Shown here: positions 41,910 to 50,632 of the stretch, one piece after another
Layout of the letters: each line of letters begins with the position of its first letter
Position numbering within the stretch: position 1 is the stretch's first letter
Assembly: GCF_023954335.1 (NCBI RefSeq)
Contig: NZ_JAMLIE010000001.1
Span: forward strand, 1,426,001-1,490,000
Direction of reading: 5' to 3'
From: Aquamicrobium sp.
GTDB lineage: Bacteria > Pseudomonadota > Alphaproteobacteria > Rhizobiales > Rhizobiaceae
Length of the DNA: 64,000 nt
Translations under genes and position numbers: made by a program
Notes under the pieces: model-generated
What the model was told of the DNA's origin: nothing
Seen by the model: the letters and a program-made list of their open reading frames with translations, nothing else
Database searches by the model: none

Positions 41910-43823
41910 TTGAACCCACGTCCGCACACCCCGCTCCTCGACAAGGTGCGCATCCCGGCAGACCTGCGCGGCCTCGCCGAAAGCGAACTGCCGCAGCTCG
42001 CCGCCGAATTGCGCGCCGAGATGATCGACGCCGTCTCGCAGACCGGCGGGCACCTCGGCGCGGGCCTCGGCGTCGTCGAGCTGACGGTGGCGCTGCATTA
42101 CGTCTTCGACACGCCCACGGATCGGCTGATCTGGGATGTCGGCCATCAGGCCTACCCGCACAAGATCCTGACCGGACGGCGCGAGCGCATCCGCACGCTC
42201 CGCCAGGAGGGTGGGCTTTCCGGCTTCACCAAGCGCGCGGAAAGCGAATACGACCCGTTCGGCACCGCCCATTCCTCGACCTCGATCTCGGCCGGGCTCG
42301 GCATGGCGGTGGCGCGCGACCTCAAGGGCGGCGCCAACAACGTCATCGCCATCATCGGCGACGGGGCGATGTCGGCCGGCATGGCCTTCGAGGCGCTGAA
42401 CAATGCCGGCGCGCTCGACGCGCGGCTGATCGTCATCCTGAACGACAACGACATGTCCATCGCCCCGCCGACGGGCGCGCTGAGCCACTATCTCGCGCGC
42501 CTCGGCACGGGCCGCGCCTATCACGGGATGCGCGACCTGGGCAAGAAGCTGACCTCCTATCTCGGCAAGCGGGTCGACCGCGCCGTGACCCGCGCCGTCG
42601 AGCATGCGCGCGGCTACGTCACCGGCGGCACCATGTTCGAGGAGCTCGGCTTCTTCCACATCGGCCCGATCGACGGCCACAATCTCGAGCACCTCGTCCC
42701 GCTGCTGCGCAACGTGCGCGACAACGGCAACGGCCCGGTGCTGATCCATGTCGTGACGCAGAAGGGCAAGGGCTACGCTCCGGCCGAGGCCGCGGCCGAC
42801 AAGTATCACGGCGTCAACAAGTTCGACGTGATCAGCGGCGCGCAGGCGAAGGCGCCGGGCAACGCGCCGAGCTACACCAAGGTCTTCGCCGAGAGCCTCA
42901 TCCGCGAGGCGCGGGAGGACGAGCGCATCGTCGCCGTCACCGCCGCCATGCCCTCCGGCACCGGGCTCGACCTGTTCGGCGAGGCGTTTCCCAGCCGTGT
43001 CTTCGATGTCGGCATCGCCGAGCAGCACGCCGTCACCTTCGCCGCCGGGCTGGCGACGGAAGGGCTGAAGCCGTTCGCCGCGATCTACTCGACCTTCCTC
43101 CAGCGCGCTTACGACCAGGTCGTCCACGACGTGGCGATCCAGAAGCTGCCCGTGCGCTTTCCCATCGACCGCGCCGGCTATGTCGGCGCCGACGGGCCGA
43201 CCCATTGCGGCGCGTTCGACGTCGCCTATCTCGCCGCGCTGCCGGATTTCGTCGTCATGGCGGCTGCCGACGAGGCGGAGCTGCGCCACATGGTGCGCAC
43301 CGCCGCCGACTACGACGAAGGCCCGATTGCGTTCCGCTATCCGCGCGGCAACGGCGTCGGCGTCGAGATGCCGGAGCGCGGCCAGCCGCTCGCCATCGGC
43401 CGCGGCCGCGTCGTCAAGGAGGGCACCAAGGTCGCGCTGCTGTCGCTCGGCACCCGCCTTGCCGACTGCCTCGTCGCTGCCGAGGAACTCGACGCCGCCG
43501 GCCTGTCGACCACCGTTGCCGACGCTCGCTTCGCCAAGCCGCTGGACGCCGATCTCGTGCGGTGGCTGGCGCGCGAGCATGAGGTGCTCGTCACCGTCGA
43601 AGAGGGCTCCGTCGGCGGCTTCGCTGCCCACGTCCTGCATTTCCTCGCCCATGAGGGGCTGCTGGAGAGCGGCCTCAAGGTGCGCCCGCTGGTGCTGCCC
43701 GACGCGTTCACCGACCACGGCAAGCAGGAAAAGATGTATGCCGCCGCCGGTCTCGACGCCGCCGGCATCGTGCGCACGGTCTTTTCCGCGCTGGGGCGTT
43801 CGGTGTCGGCCGCCTCGGCCTGA
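41910..43823 (+). CDS. dxs: 1-deoxy-D-xylulose-5-phosphate synthase
   Basis: The 637-residue thiamin-diphosphate enzyme makes DXP from pyruvate and glyceraldehyde-3-phosphate, the first committed step of isoprenoid synthesis. Motifs: VGHQAYPHKILTGRR, GDGAMSAGMAFEALNNAG (ThDP site), DRAGYVGADGPTHCGAFD in the transketolase-like domain, and EEGSVGGFAAHVLHFL at the end. The start is the TTG at 41910 (product MNPRPHTPLLD), which gives family length; the frame is open far upstream but overlaps pirin. IspE and IspH elsewhere in the window serve the same pathway. Confidence 0.95.
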   Translation: MNPRPHTPLLDKVRIPADLRGLAESELPQLAAELRAEMIDAVSQTGGHLGAGLGVVELTVALHYVFDTPTDRLIWDVGHQAYPHKILTGRRERIRTLRQEGGLSGFTKRAESEYDPFGTAHSSTSISAGLGMAVARDLKGGANNVIAIIGDGAMSAGMAFEALNNAGALDARLIVILNDNDMSIAPPTGALSHYLARLGTGRAYHGMRDLGKKLTSYLGKRVDRAVTRAVEHARGYVTGGTMFEELGFFHIGPIDGHNLEHLVPLLRNVRDNGNGPVLIHVVTQKGKGYAPAEAAADKYHGVNKFDVISGAQAKAPGNAPSYTKVFAESLIREAREDERIVAVTAAMPSGTGLDLFGEAFPSRVFDVGIAEQHAVTFAAGLATEGLKPFAAIYSTFLQRAYDQVVHDVAIQKLPVRFPIDRAGYVGADGPTHCGAFDVAYLAALPDFVVMAAADEAELRHMVRTAADYDEGPIAFRYPRGNGVGVEMPERGQPLAIGRGRVVKEGTKVALLSLGTRLADCLVAAEELDAAGLSTTVADARFAKPLDADLVRWLAREHEVLVTVEEGSVGGFAAHVLHFLAHEGLLESGLKVRPLVLPDAFTDHGKQEKMYAAAGLDAAGIVRTVFSALGRSVSAASA

Positions 43824-43872
43824 TCGCCGGAAGCGCGTCGCGTCCTGTCCGCTTCGGAGGACCACGCGCTTG

Positions 43873-44080
43873 CGCCGCCCCTCATCCGCCCTTCGGGCAC
43901 CTTCTCCCCGTGAACGGGGAGACGGAATGGTGGTCGCAACGCCCGCAATTTCTCTGGCCGCGCTCGCGATTGGCGAAAGCGGGGGCGGCAGCTCTCTTCT
44001 CCCCGTTCACGGGGAGAAGGTGGCGGCAGCCGGATGAGGGGCAGCGCCGGCGGCGCCGATGATGCACATAAGGCGCGACA
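43873..44080. repeat. RIME-like palindromic element, copy left of secreted protein gene
   Basis: The mosaic begins with CCGCCCCTCATCCGCCCTTC at 43876 and contains inverted modules around CTCCCCGTGAACGGGGAG (43905-43922) and its mirror (near 43999-44016), with a tail GCGGCGCCGATGATGCACAT. The whole layout, including the middle segment GCGATTGGCGAAAGC and the tail, is repeated in the element at 44483-44700 in the same order. It fills the gap after dxs. Confidence 0.8.
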
Positions 44081-44169
44081 TGCTCTAACCCTCTCCTAAC
44101 CATTTCGCTTGGGGCTTCCTTAGGCCGGCTTTGCTATCTCCCTTCGCACAGGGAGATGGAGCAGGGGCA

Positions 44170-44463
44170 ATGCGCATCCATGTGCCGGCCATGCTGGCCG
44201 CCGCCGTGCTGGCGGGCGGCGCAGCCATGGCCGACGGGCGATACGACCGCAAGCTGGACGAGGCCGCAGCGCAGATCGCTGCGGCGAAGATGGGCTCGTT
44301 GCGCGGCGGCTTCGCGCCCGACGAGCGGCCGCTGCTGCTGAAGCCCGTGCCCCGGCCGCAGCGGGAGAGGGCGGAAAGGCCGGCCGCGCCCGCGCCGGGC
44401 GAGTGGCGCGACGGCCTCGCCATCGCGGTCGAGCGCAAATCGGCCGTCTCGCCCGAGCTATAG
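44170..44463 (+). CDS. Small secreted hypothetical protein
   Basis: The 97-residue product has a signal peptide (MRIHVPAMLAAAVLAGGAAM ADG) and then a charged, Pro/Arg-rich chain with no cysteine or catalytic motif (RYDRKLDEAAAQIAAAKMGSLRGGFAPDERPLLLKPVPRPQRER). I do not recognise the family. The ATG at 44170 starts the signal peptide; the ATG at 44131 gives a weak extension. It is bracketed by two near-identical palindromic repeat elements. Confidence 0.65.
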   Translation: MRIHVPAMLAAAVLAGGAAMADGRYDRKLDEAAAQIAAAKMGSLRGGFAPDERPLLLKPVPRPQRERAERPAAPAPGEWRDGLAIAVERKSAVSPEL

Positions 44464-44482
44464 CGCAAATTCAGGCAGGCCC

Positions 44483-44700
44483 GGCGCTGCCCCTCATCCG
44501 CCCTTCGGGCACCTTCTCCCCGTGAACGGGGGGAAGGAATGCTGCGGCACCGCCACATCCCCTTCGCAACGCTTGCGATTGGCGAAAGCAAGGACGGCAT
44601 CTCTCTTCTCCCCGTTCACGGGGAGAAGGTCCCGGCAGGGGGATGAGGGGCAGCGCAGGCAGCGCAGGCGGCGCCGATGAGGCACATAAGGCACGACACG
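44483..44700. repeat. RIME-like palindromic element, copy right of secreted protein gene
   Basis: This copy shows the same order of modules as 43873-44080: CTGCCCCTCATCCGCCCTTC, a CTCCCCGTGAACGGGG stem, GCGATTGGCGAAAGC in the middle, an inverted CTCCCCGTTCACGGGGAG stem, and the tail GGCGCCGATGAGGCACATAA. The two copies lie in direct orientation with one gene between. It occupies the 319-bp gap before tlyA. Confidence 0.8.
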
Positions 44701-44782
44701 CGATAGAGCATTTTGCGGCCGGATGGCGTCCGCCGCTGCAAGGCGCTTGCCATCGCCGCGCGCTTGCCGCACTGAGTGGCGG

Positions 44783-45553
44783 ATGGTCACGCAGGGTTCC
44801 CCCACGCAAAGGCTGCGCCTCGACGAGCTGCTCGTCCGGCGCGGGCTGTTCCCCACCCGCTCGCGCGCCCGCGACGCGGTGGCGCGCGGCGCGGTGCGCG
44901 TCGACGGCCGCCCCGTGACCAGGCCCGGCCAGCCGACGGGCGCGGACGCCGCCATCGACGTGGATGATCCGGCGCGCGCTTACGTCTCACGCGCGGCCCT
45001 GAAGCTGATCGCAGGGCTCGAGGCCTTCGGTCTCGATCCGGCCGGGATCCTCGCGCTCGATGTCGGCGCCTCGACCGGCGGCTTCACGCAGGTGCTGCTT
45101 ACGCGCGGCGCGGCGCATGTCGTCGCGCTCGATGTCGGCCACGGCCAGCTCGATCCCGCCCTTGCCGCCGACCCGCGCGTCACCGTGCTGGAAAAGCTCA
45201 ACGCCCGCGATCTGACGCCCGGCCATCTCGACGGCAGGCGGCCCGGTTTCGTCGTCTGCGACGTCAGCTTCATCTCGTTGAAGCTTGCCCTGCCGCCCGC
45301 GCTCGACCTCGCCGCGCCCGGTGCGCGTTGCGTCCTTCTGGTCAAGCCGCAATTCGAGGTCGGCCGCGAAGGCATCGGCAAGGGCGGGCTGCTGCGCGAC
45401 CCCGCCGAGGGCGAGCGCATCGCCGCCGATCTTTCCCGCTGGCTCGGCGAGCGGCCTGGCTGGCGCGCGCTCGGCATCACGCCGTCGCCCATCGAAGGCG
45501 GCGACGGCAACCGCGAGTTCCTGCTCGCCGGAATCAAGGACGGGAACGGATGA
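44783..45553 (+). CDS. tlyA: TlyA-family rRNA (cytidine-2'-O)-methyltransferase
   Basis: The 256-residue protein has an N-terminal S4 RNA-binding domain (RLDELLVRRGLFPTRSRARDAVARGAVRVDG), then an FtsJ-like methyltransferase domain with LALDVGASTGGFTQVLL as SAM site, ALDVGHGQL, VCDVSFISLKLALP and LLVKPQFEVGREGIGKGG. The family methylates 16S/23S rRNA cytidines; some members also act as hemolysin-like proteins. Start: ATG at 44783. Its stop overlaps the next methyltransferase start. Confidence 0.91.
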   Translation: MVTQGSPTQRLRLDELLVRRGLFPTRSRARDAVARGAVRVDGRPVTRPGQPTGADAAIDVDDPARAYVSRAALKLIAGLEAFGLDPAGILALDVGASTGGFTQVLLTRGAAHVVALDVGHGQLDPALAADPRVTVLEKLNARDLTPGHLDGRRPGFVVCDVSFISLKLALPPALDLAAPGARCVLLVKPQFEVGREGIGKGGLLRDPAEGERIAADLSRWLGERPGWRALGITPSPIEGGDGNREFLLAGIKDGNG

Positions 45554-46794
45554 GCGCGATCCTCGACATCGCACGGCTGGGCGGGCAGGGCGACGGCGTC
45601 GCCGATACGGAAAATGGCCCGGTCTTCGTGCCGTTCGCGCTGCCGGGCGAGCGCGTCAACGTCGCGCTCGGGGCCAAGCGCGCCGACCTCGTTTCCGTGC
45701 TCGATCCTTCGCCGCTGCGCGTCGAGCCGGCCTGCCGCCATTTCACAAGCTGCGGCGGCTGCGCCATGCAGCATCTCGAGGACGACGCCTATCGCGACTG
45801 GAAGCGGAGCCTCCTCGTCGAGGCGCTGCGGGCCAAGGGCATCGGCATCGAGGTCGATCCGCTCGTCTCCTGCCCGCCGCACTCGCGCCGCCGCGCGGCG
45901 CTGACGGCGAAACGCACGGAAGGTGGCATCCTCCTCGGCTTCAACGCGGCGCTGTCGCACCGGATCGTCGACATCGAGGAATGCCCGGTGATGGAGCCTG
46001 AGCTGGTCGCGGCGCTGCCGTTGTTGCGGCGGCTGGCCGGCCTCGTCGCGCGCACCAATGACGCCTTCCGCTTCTCCGTCACCCGCACGGCCTCAGGCCT
46101 CGACGTGGCAGTGCAAGGCAGCGGACGGCTGGAAGGCAAGGCGCGGCAGGCGGCGATCGAATTCTCGATCGCCAACGGCATCGCCCGGCTGACCGTCGAC
46201 GGCGAGATCGTCATCGAGCCGAAGAAGCCGGCGATCATGGTCGGCGACCTCTCCGTTTCGCCGCCGCCGGGCGCGTTCCTTCAGGCGGTCGCGGAGGCGG
46301 AAAGCGCCATGGCCGGCCTCGTCGCCGGGCATCTCGGCAAGGCGAAGCGCGTCGCCGATCTCTTCGCCGGCATCGGCACCTTCGCGCTCCGGCTGGCGCG
46401 GCAGAGCGAGGTCCATGCCGTCGAGGGCGACATGGCCGCGCTCGCCGCGCTCGACCGCGCTTTCCGCTTCGGGCAGGGGCTGAAGAAGGTGACAGTGGAA
46501 AAGCGCGACCTTTTCGTGCGGCCGCTGACCTTCAAGGAGCTCGACGCCTCGTTCGACGGGCTGGTTTTCGACCCGCCGCGTGCGGGTGCTGAGGCGCAGG
46601 CGGCGCAGATCGCCCGCTCGCAGGTGCGCCTCGTCGCCGCCGTGTCGTGCAACCCGCTGACGCTGGCGCGCGATCTTTCGATCCTGATCGCGGGCGGCTA
46701 CCAGTTGAAGCGGGTGGTGCCGGTCGACCAGTTCCTGTGGTCGCCGCATCTGGAAGCCGTGGCGCTGCTGGAGAAGCCGAAGAAGCGGCGCTGA
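45550..46794 (+). CDS. 23S rRNA (uracil-C5)-methyltransferase-like protein (RlmD/TrmA family)
   Basis: The 414-residue SAM-dependent RNA methyltransferase holds an iron-sulfur cluster motif CRHFTSCGGCAMQH with a fourth Cys at EECPVM, the SAM site RVADLFAGIGTFALRLA, FDPPRAGAEAQ, and the catalytic Cys in AVSCNPLTLARD. No long TRAM domain is visible, so the start may lack it. It adds a methyl to a uridine in 23S rRNA or tRNA. ATGA overlap with tlyA supports coupled translation. Confidence 0.88.
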   Translation: MSAILDIARLGGQGDGVADTENGPVFVPFALPGERVNVALGAKRADLVSVLDPSPLRVEPACRHFTSCGGCAMQHLEDDAYRDWKRSLLVEALRAKGIGIEVDPLVSCPPHSRRRAALTAKRTEGGILLGFNAALSHRIVDIEECPVMEPELVAALPLLRRLAGLVARTNDAFRFSVTRTASGLDVAVQGSGRLEGKARQAAIEFSIANGIARLTVDGEIVIEPKKPAIMVGDLSVSPPPGAFLQAVAEAESAMAGLVAGHLGKAKRVADLFAGIGTFALRLARQSEVHAVEGDMAALAALDRAFRFGQGLKKVTVEKRDLFVRPLTFKELDASFDGLVFDPPRAGAEAQAAQIARSQVRLVAAVSCNPLTLARDLSILIAGGYQLKRVVPVDQFLWSPHLEAVALLEKPKKRR

Positions 46795-46801
46795 ACTGAG
46801 C

Positions 46802-47521
46802 CTACACCCTCGCCAGCAGCCCCTCGACGAAGGCGGGAACGATCTCGGTCGCGCGTCCGTGGACGAGCTCGTCGAAGGACGAGGCGGTTTCCGACGGTTC
46901 CAAATTCAGCTCGATGGTGCGCGCGCCGGCGTGCTTCGCCTCCTCGACGAAGTCGGCCGCCGGATAGACGTGGCCCGACGTGCCGATGGCGACGAACAGG
47001 TCGGCTGCGCCCAGCGCGCGGTAGATGCGGTCCATGTGATAGGGCATCTCGCCGAACCAGACCACGTCCGGCCGCAGCTGGCCGATGGTCGAGCAGGCCG
47101 GGCATTGCGAGCTGGTCGTCATGTCGCCATGCCAGCGCGAGCGCTGGTGGCAGGCCTCGCATAGCGCCGAGAACAGGTCGCCATGCATGTGGACGAGCTT
47201 CTGCGAGCCGGCCGCCTCGTGCAGATGGTCGATGTTCTGGGTGATCAGCGTGAACTCGCCCTCCAGTCCATGGCCGAACGCCTGCTCCAGCCGCGCCAGC
47301 GCCCGGTGCGCGGCGTTGGGCTTCGCCTCGGCGACGCTCTCGCGGCGACGGTTGTAGAAATCGTGGACCTTCGACGGGTTGCGCGCGAAGGCGTCGGGCG
47401 TCGCATAGTCGCGCCAGTCGACCCGCGCCCAGATGCCGTCGCGGTCGCGGAACGAGGCGATGCCGGACTCGACCGAGATGCCGGCGCCGGTGAGGATGAC
47501 GATGGAGGAGGGAGAGGGCAT
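46802..47521 (-). CDS. cobB: NAD-dependent protein deacylase (CobB-type sirtuin)
   Basis: The 239-residue sirtuin has LTGAGISVESGIASFRDRDGIWAR, the substrate-recognition pair in FYNRRRES (Tyr and Arg of desuccinylase-type sirtuins), TQNIDHLHEAAGSQKLVHMHGDLF with the catalytic His, four zinc cysteines (CEACH, CPAC), and VVWFGEMPYHMDR. It removes acetyl or succinyl groups from lysines. The ATG at 47521 gives standard length. It is divergent from the Xre-RES module. Confidence 0.94.
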   Translation of the reverse strand: MPSPSSIVILTGAGISVESGIASFRDRDGIWARVDWRDYATPDAFARNPSKVHDFYNRRRESVAEAKPNAAHRALARLEQAFGHGLEGEFTLITQNIDHLHEAAGSQKLVHMHGDLFSALCEACHQRSRWHGDMTTSSQCPACSTIGQLRPDVVWFGEMPYHMDRIYRALGAADLFVAIGTSGHVYPAADFVEEAKHAGARTIELNLEPSETASSFDELVHGRATEIVPAFVEGLLARV

Positions 47522-47545
47522 GCCGGTCCAGCTTGAAAAGTTCGG

Positions 47546-47565
47546 ATATTGAGCGCATATTGAGC
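47546..47565. promoter_or_regulatory. Tandem operator-like repeats upstream of Xre-RES genes
   Basis: ATATTGAGC occurs twice (47546-47554 and 47557-47565) with an 11-bp period, so both copies lie on one helix face about 40 bp before the antitoxin ATG. Candidate binding site of the Xre-like antitoxin. Confidence 0.5.
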
Positions 47566-47597
47566 ACGGAAACGTCAATCTGTGCAAGGATAATGTC

Positions 47598-47969
47598 ATG
47601 AGCAGCATGGCGTTGGAAATTTCGGCCGGGACGTTCGGCGAGAGCGGGACGCCGTTCCTGTCGCCGCGCCGCGTCGCCGACCTGCTCGGCGTGACGATGA
47701 CCGAGCTCGCGGCGCTGATCGGCGTCGCCCGCAACACGCTGGCGGCGCGCAACAGTGCGCGCAAGGTCGACGCGGCACTCAGCCCCGTGGTGCGGGTGCT
47801 GGCGATGGCCAGCGAGATGGCCGGCTCGCAGGAGCGCGCCGCGATCTGGTTCAAGCACCAGCCCATCCCCGGCTGGGCCGGCAAGACCGCCTACGACCTC
47901 GTGCGCGAAGGCAAGGCCGACAAGGTGCTCGCCTATCTGGAAGCCGTGCGCGCCGGCGTCTATGCCTGA
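47598..47969 (+). CDS. Xre/MbcA/ParS-type antitoxin
   Basis: The 123-residue protein has a helix-turn-helix region (RRVADLLGVTMTELAALIGVARNTLAARN) and a C-terminal toxin-binding MbcA/ParS domain (WFKHQPIPGWAGKTAYDLVREGKADKVLAYLEAVRAGVYA). These antitoxins neutralise RES-domain toxins by capping the active site. The antitoxin end overlaps the toxin start by eight bases. Confidence 0.9.
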   Translation: MSSMALEISAGTFGESGTPFLSPRRVADLLGVTMTELAALIGVARNTLAARNSARKVDAALSPVVRVLAMASEMAGSQERAAIWFKHQPIPGWAGKTAYDLVREGKADKVLAYLEAVRAGVYA

Positions 47970-48522
47970 CCCCGAGAGGCCTGAATCAAGCGGGCCCGCC
48001 TCGGAAGCGACTGAAACCGCGGGCGCGCCCGTCGTGCTGTGGCGCGCCTTCGTACCGCGCTGGGCGCATCTGCCTCTCTCCGGCGAGGGCGCGGCGCGTT
48101 TCGGCGGCCGCTGGAACCCTGTCGGCGTGCTGGCCCTCTACGCCGCCCGCGAGCTCTCCACCGCATGGGCCGAATACAATCAGGGCTTCGTCCAGCACCC
48201 GGCGCTGATCGCCCGGCTCGAACTCACCGGCGCGCGCCTCGCCGACCTGACGGACGAGGCCGAACTGGCGCGGCTCGGGCTCGATCCCGGCATCCACCGC
48301 TGCGAGTGGCGCGCCGCGCTCGACGAGGGCAGGGTGCCGGCGACGCATGCGCTGCGCGAGACGCTGCTGGATGCGGGCCATGACGGCGTCGTCTACCGGT
48401 CCTTCATGTCGCCCGGCGGCACCTGCGTCGCGCTTTGGCGGTGGAACAGGCCGGGCGCGCCGCGTCTCGACATCGTCGACCCCGAGGGCAGGTTGTCGAA
48501 ATCGCCGGCCTCGTGGATGTAG
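47962..48522 (+). CDS. RES-domain NAD+-degrading toxin
   Basis: The 186-residue RES-family protein has the motif start LWRAFVPRWAHLPLSGEGAARFGGRWN, then LYAARELSTAWAEYNQG and FMSPGGTCVALW at the end. RES toxins (MbcT type) deplete NAD+ by phosphorolysis or hydrolysis. Size and order match the family. The ATG at 47962 overlaps the antitoxin. The pair lies between cobB and tldD. Confidence 0.9.
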   Translation: MPDPERPESSGPASEATETAGAPVVLWRAFVPRWAHLPLSGEGAARFGGRWNPVGVLALYAARELSTAWAEYNQGFVQHPALIARLELTGARLADLTDEAELARLGLDPGIHRCEWRAALDEGRVPATHALRETLLDAGHDGVVYRSFMSPGGTCVALWRWNRPGAPRLDIVDPEGRLSKSPASWM

Positions 48523-48531
48523 AAGCGCGGA

Positions 48532-49947
48532 TCAGGCTTTCGTGCCGCCCACCGTCATGCGGTCCATGCGCAGGTGCGGCTGGCCGACGCCGACGGGCAC
48601 CTGCTGGCCGGCCTTGCCGCACATGCCGATGCCGTTGTCGAGCTTCGAATCGTTGCCGATCATCGAGATGCGATGCATCGCGTCCGGCCCGTTGCCGATC
48701 AGCATCGCGCCCTTGATCGGCTGCGTCACCCTGCCGTTCTCGATCCTGTAGGCCTCGGTGCAGCCGAACACGAACTTGCCGCTGGTGATGTCCACCTGCC
48801 CGCCGCCGAAGGAGACGGCATAGATGCCGTCCTTCACCGAGGCGATGATTTCCTCCGGCGTGTGGGCGCCATCGGTCATGGTGGTATTGGTCATGCGCGG
48901 CATCGGGGCGTGGGCGTAGGATTCGCGCCGGCCGTTGCCGGTGGGGGCGACGCCCATCAGCCGGGCGTTCAGCCGGTCCTGCATGTAGCCGACGAGGACG
49001 CCGTCCTCGATCAGCACGGTGCGGTTTGTCGCCGTTCCCTCGTCGTCGATGGTGAGCGAGCCGCGCCGCTCGGCGATCGTGCCGTCGTCGACAACGGTCA
49101 CGCCCTTCGCCGCCACCTGTTGCCCCATCAGCCCGGAAAAGGCCGAGGTCTTCTTGCGGTTGAAGTCGCCCTCCAGCCCGTGGCCGACCGCCTCGTGCAG
49201 CATAACCCCCGGCCAGCCGGAGGCGAGGACGATGTCGAAGGTGCCGGCCGGCGCGGGGACGGCCTCGAGATTGACCAGCGCCTGCCTGAGCGCCTCCTGC
49301 GCGGCGTGCTTCCACGTTTCCTCGGCGAGGAATTCGCCGAAACTCTTGCGCCCGCCCATGCCGTAGGAGCCGGTTTCCTGCCGCTCGCCCTCGCCGACGA
49401 CGACCGCGACGCTGAAGCGCACCAGCGGGCGCACGTCGCTCGCCACGCGCCCGTCGGCCCGCATGATCTCGACCTGCTGCCAAGACGCGGCGAGCGAGGC
49501 GGTGACCTGGCGCACGCGCGGATCGCGCGCCCGCAGCCAGGCGTCGATCTCGCGCAGCAGCGCCGCCTTGGCCTCGAAGCCGGGCTCGGCGATCGGGTTC
49601 TCCTCGCCGTAGAGCTTCAGGTTGGTGCCGGCTGGCGCGTCGGCAAGCCGGCCGGCATGGCCGCTCCGGACCGCCGCGACGGCCGCCGCAGCCCGCTTCA
49701 GCGCCGCCTCGGAGAACTCGCCCGAATGCGCGTAGCCGCCCGCCTCGCCGGCGACCGCCCGCAAGCCGAAGCCGCGATCGGTGTTGAAGTTGGCGGTTTT
49801 CAGCCGCCCGTCGTCGAAGACCAGCGCCTCGCCCTCGCGATGCTCGACATAGAGCTCGCCGTCGTCGGCGCCGTCCAGCGCGCCGGCCACGATCCGGCGC
49901 ACCGCTTCCGGCGCGATGTCGAACTGTTCGAGAAGCCTTGTCGCCAC
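48532..49947 (-). CDS. tldD: Metalloprotease TldD
   Basis: The 471-residue protein has the zinc-binding motif HEAVGH (His251 to His256) in MLHEAVGHGLEGDF, with GGRKSFGEFL upstream and TNTTMTDG downstream. With TldE (PmbA) it degrades or matures small peptides in the cytoplasm; TldE is not in the window. It converges with the RES gene by 10 bp and is followed on the same strand side by a distance of 122 bp from the IalB gene. Confidence 0.93.
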   Translation of the reverse strand: MATRLLEQFDIAPEAVRRIVAGALDGADDGELYVEHREGEALVFDDGRLKTANFNTDRGFGLRAVAGEAGGYAHSGEFSEAALKRAAAAVAAVRSGHAGRLADAPAGTNLKLYGEENPIAEPGFEAKAALLREIDAWLRARDPRVRQVTASLAASWQQVEIMRADGRVASDVRPLVRFSVAVVVGEGERQETGSYGMGGRKSFGEFLAEETWKHAAQEALRQALVNLEAVPAPAGTFDIVLASGWPGVMLHEAVGHGLEGDFNRKKTSAFSGLMGQQVAAKGVTVVDDGTIAERRGSLTIDDEGTATNRTVLIEDGVLVGYMQDRLNARLMGVAPTGNGRRESYAHAPMPRMTNTTMTDGAHTPEEIIASVKDGIYAVSFGGGQVDITSGKFVFGCTEAYRIENGRVTQPIKGAMLIGNGPDAMHRISMIGNDSKLDNGIGMCGKAGQQVPVGVGQPHLRMDRMTVGGTKA

Positions 49948-50068
49948 GGGTGCCGCCTTTCATGCCTGCCGCACGATGCGTCCCGTGCGCGTGCCCGGCC
50001 GCTCGCCGGCCGCGCCTGTCATATAGGCGCCCGCGGTGCGGGTTGCACCCGCGCATGCGCGGTTTTCT

Positions 50069-50632
50069 TCAGGGCAGGGCGTCGAAGCCGGCGGAGAAGC
50101 CGGCGAGGTCGACGGGGATGCCGATTCCCTCTTCCGGCGTCTGGAAGACGATGAAGGTGGCGGCCTCGCCGGTCTTCAGCGTGTCGAGCAGCGGCTGCTC
50201 GAGGATCACCTCGGCATAGCAGCCGTCCTGGAAGCAACGCACGAAGTAGGCGCGGCCGATGTCCTTGCCGTCGACGTTGAGGCCGAGCCCGTTGGGCAGG
50301 AGGACGCCGAGCGGCGCGAGCACGCGCAGGATCTCGGCGCGGTTGTCGGCGGTGCGCAGCACGACCACCGAAAGCCCGACCTCGGGCCGGTCTTCGGCGA
50401 CCACGTTCTGCATCAGCGCGCACTGCTCGGCCGCCGCGCCGCCGGGCGTGTCGCAGATGATCGACCAGGAGCCGTGGGTCGAGCGGACCGTTCCCTGCTG
50501 GGCCGCGGCCGGGCCGGAGAAAAGGCTGGTGACGACGAGGCCGGAAAGGGCGAGCGCGCCGGCGAAGGCGGCTGCGAAGCCTGCCAAACGGGCGGTCACC
50601 GGCGCGGTCCAGCGAAGCGTCATGGAACTCAT
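50069..50632 (-). CDS. Invasion-associated locus B (IalB) family protein
   Basis: The 187-residue protein has a hydrophobic signal segment (LAGFAAAFAGALALSGLVV around residues 16-34) and the IalB-type core: STHGSWSIICDTPGGAAAEQCALMQNV, VVLRTADNRAEILRVLAPLGVLLPNGLGLNVDGKDIGRAYFVRC, DGCYAEVILEQPLLDTL and the C-terminal QTPEEGIGIPVDLAGF. Cysteines at CDT, QC, RCFQDGC match the disulfide pattern. Periplasmic role uncertain; in Bartonella the founder affects red-cell invasion. It is divergent from coxB. Confidence 0.88.
   Translation of the reverse strand: MSSMTLRWTAPVTARLAGFAAAFAGALALSGLVVTSLFSGPAAAQQGTVRSTHGSWSIICDTPGGAAAEQCALMQNVVAEDRPEVGLSVVVLRTADNRAEILRVLAPLGVLLPNGLGLNVDGKDIGRAYFVRCFQDGCYAEVILEQPLLDTLKTGEAATFIVFQTPEEGIGIPVDLAGFSAGFDALP

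Noticed and set aside
44088..44106. CtrA-like CTAA-N7-CTAACCAT before the small secreted-protein gene
   Set aside because: Spacing fits but both TTAA halves are altered to CTAA; too weak without comparative support.
43873..44700. CRISPR array
   Set aside because: There are only two large copies with internal inverted modules and a gene between; no short regularly spaced direct repeats with unique spacers, and no cas genes.
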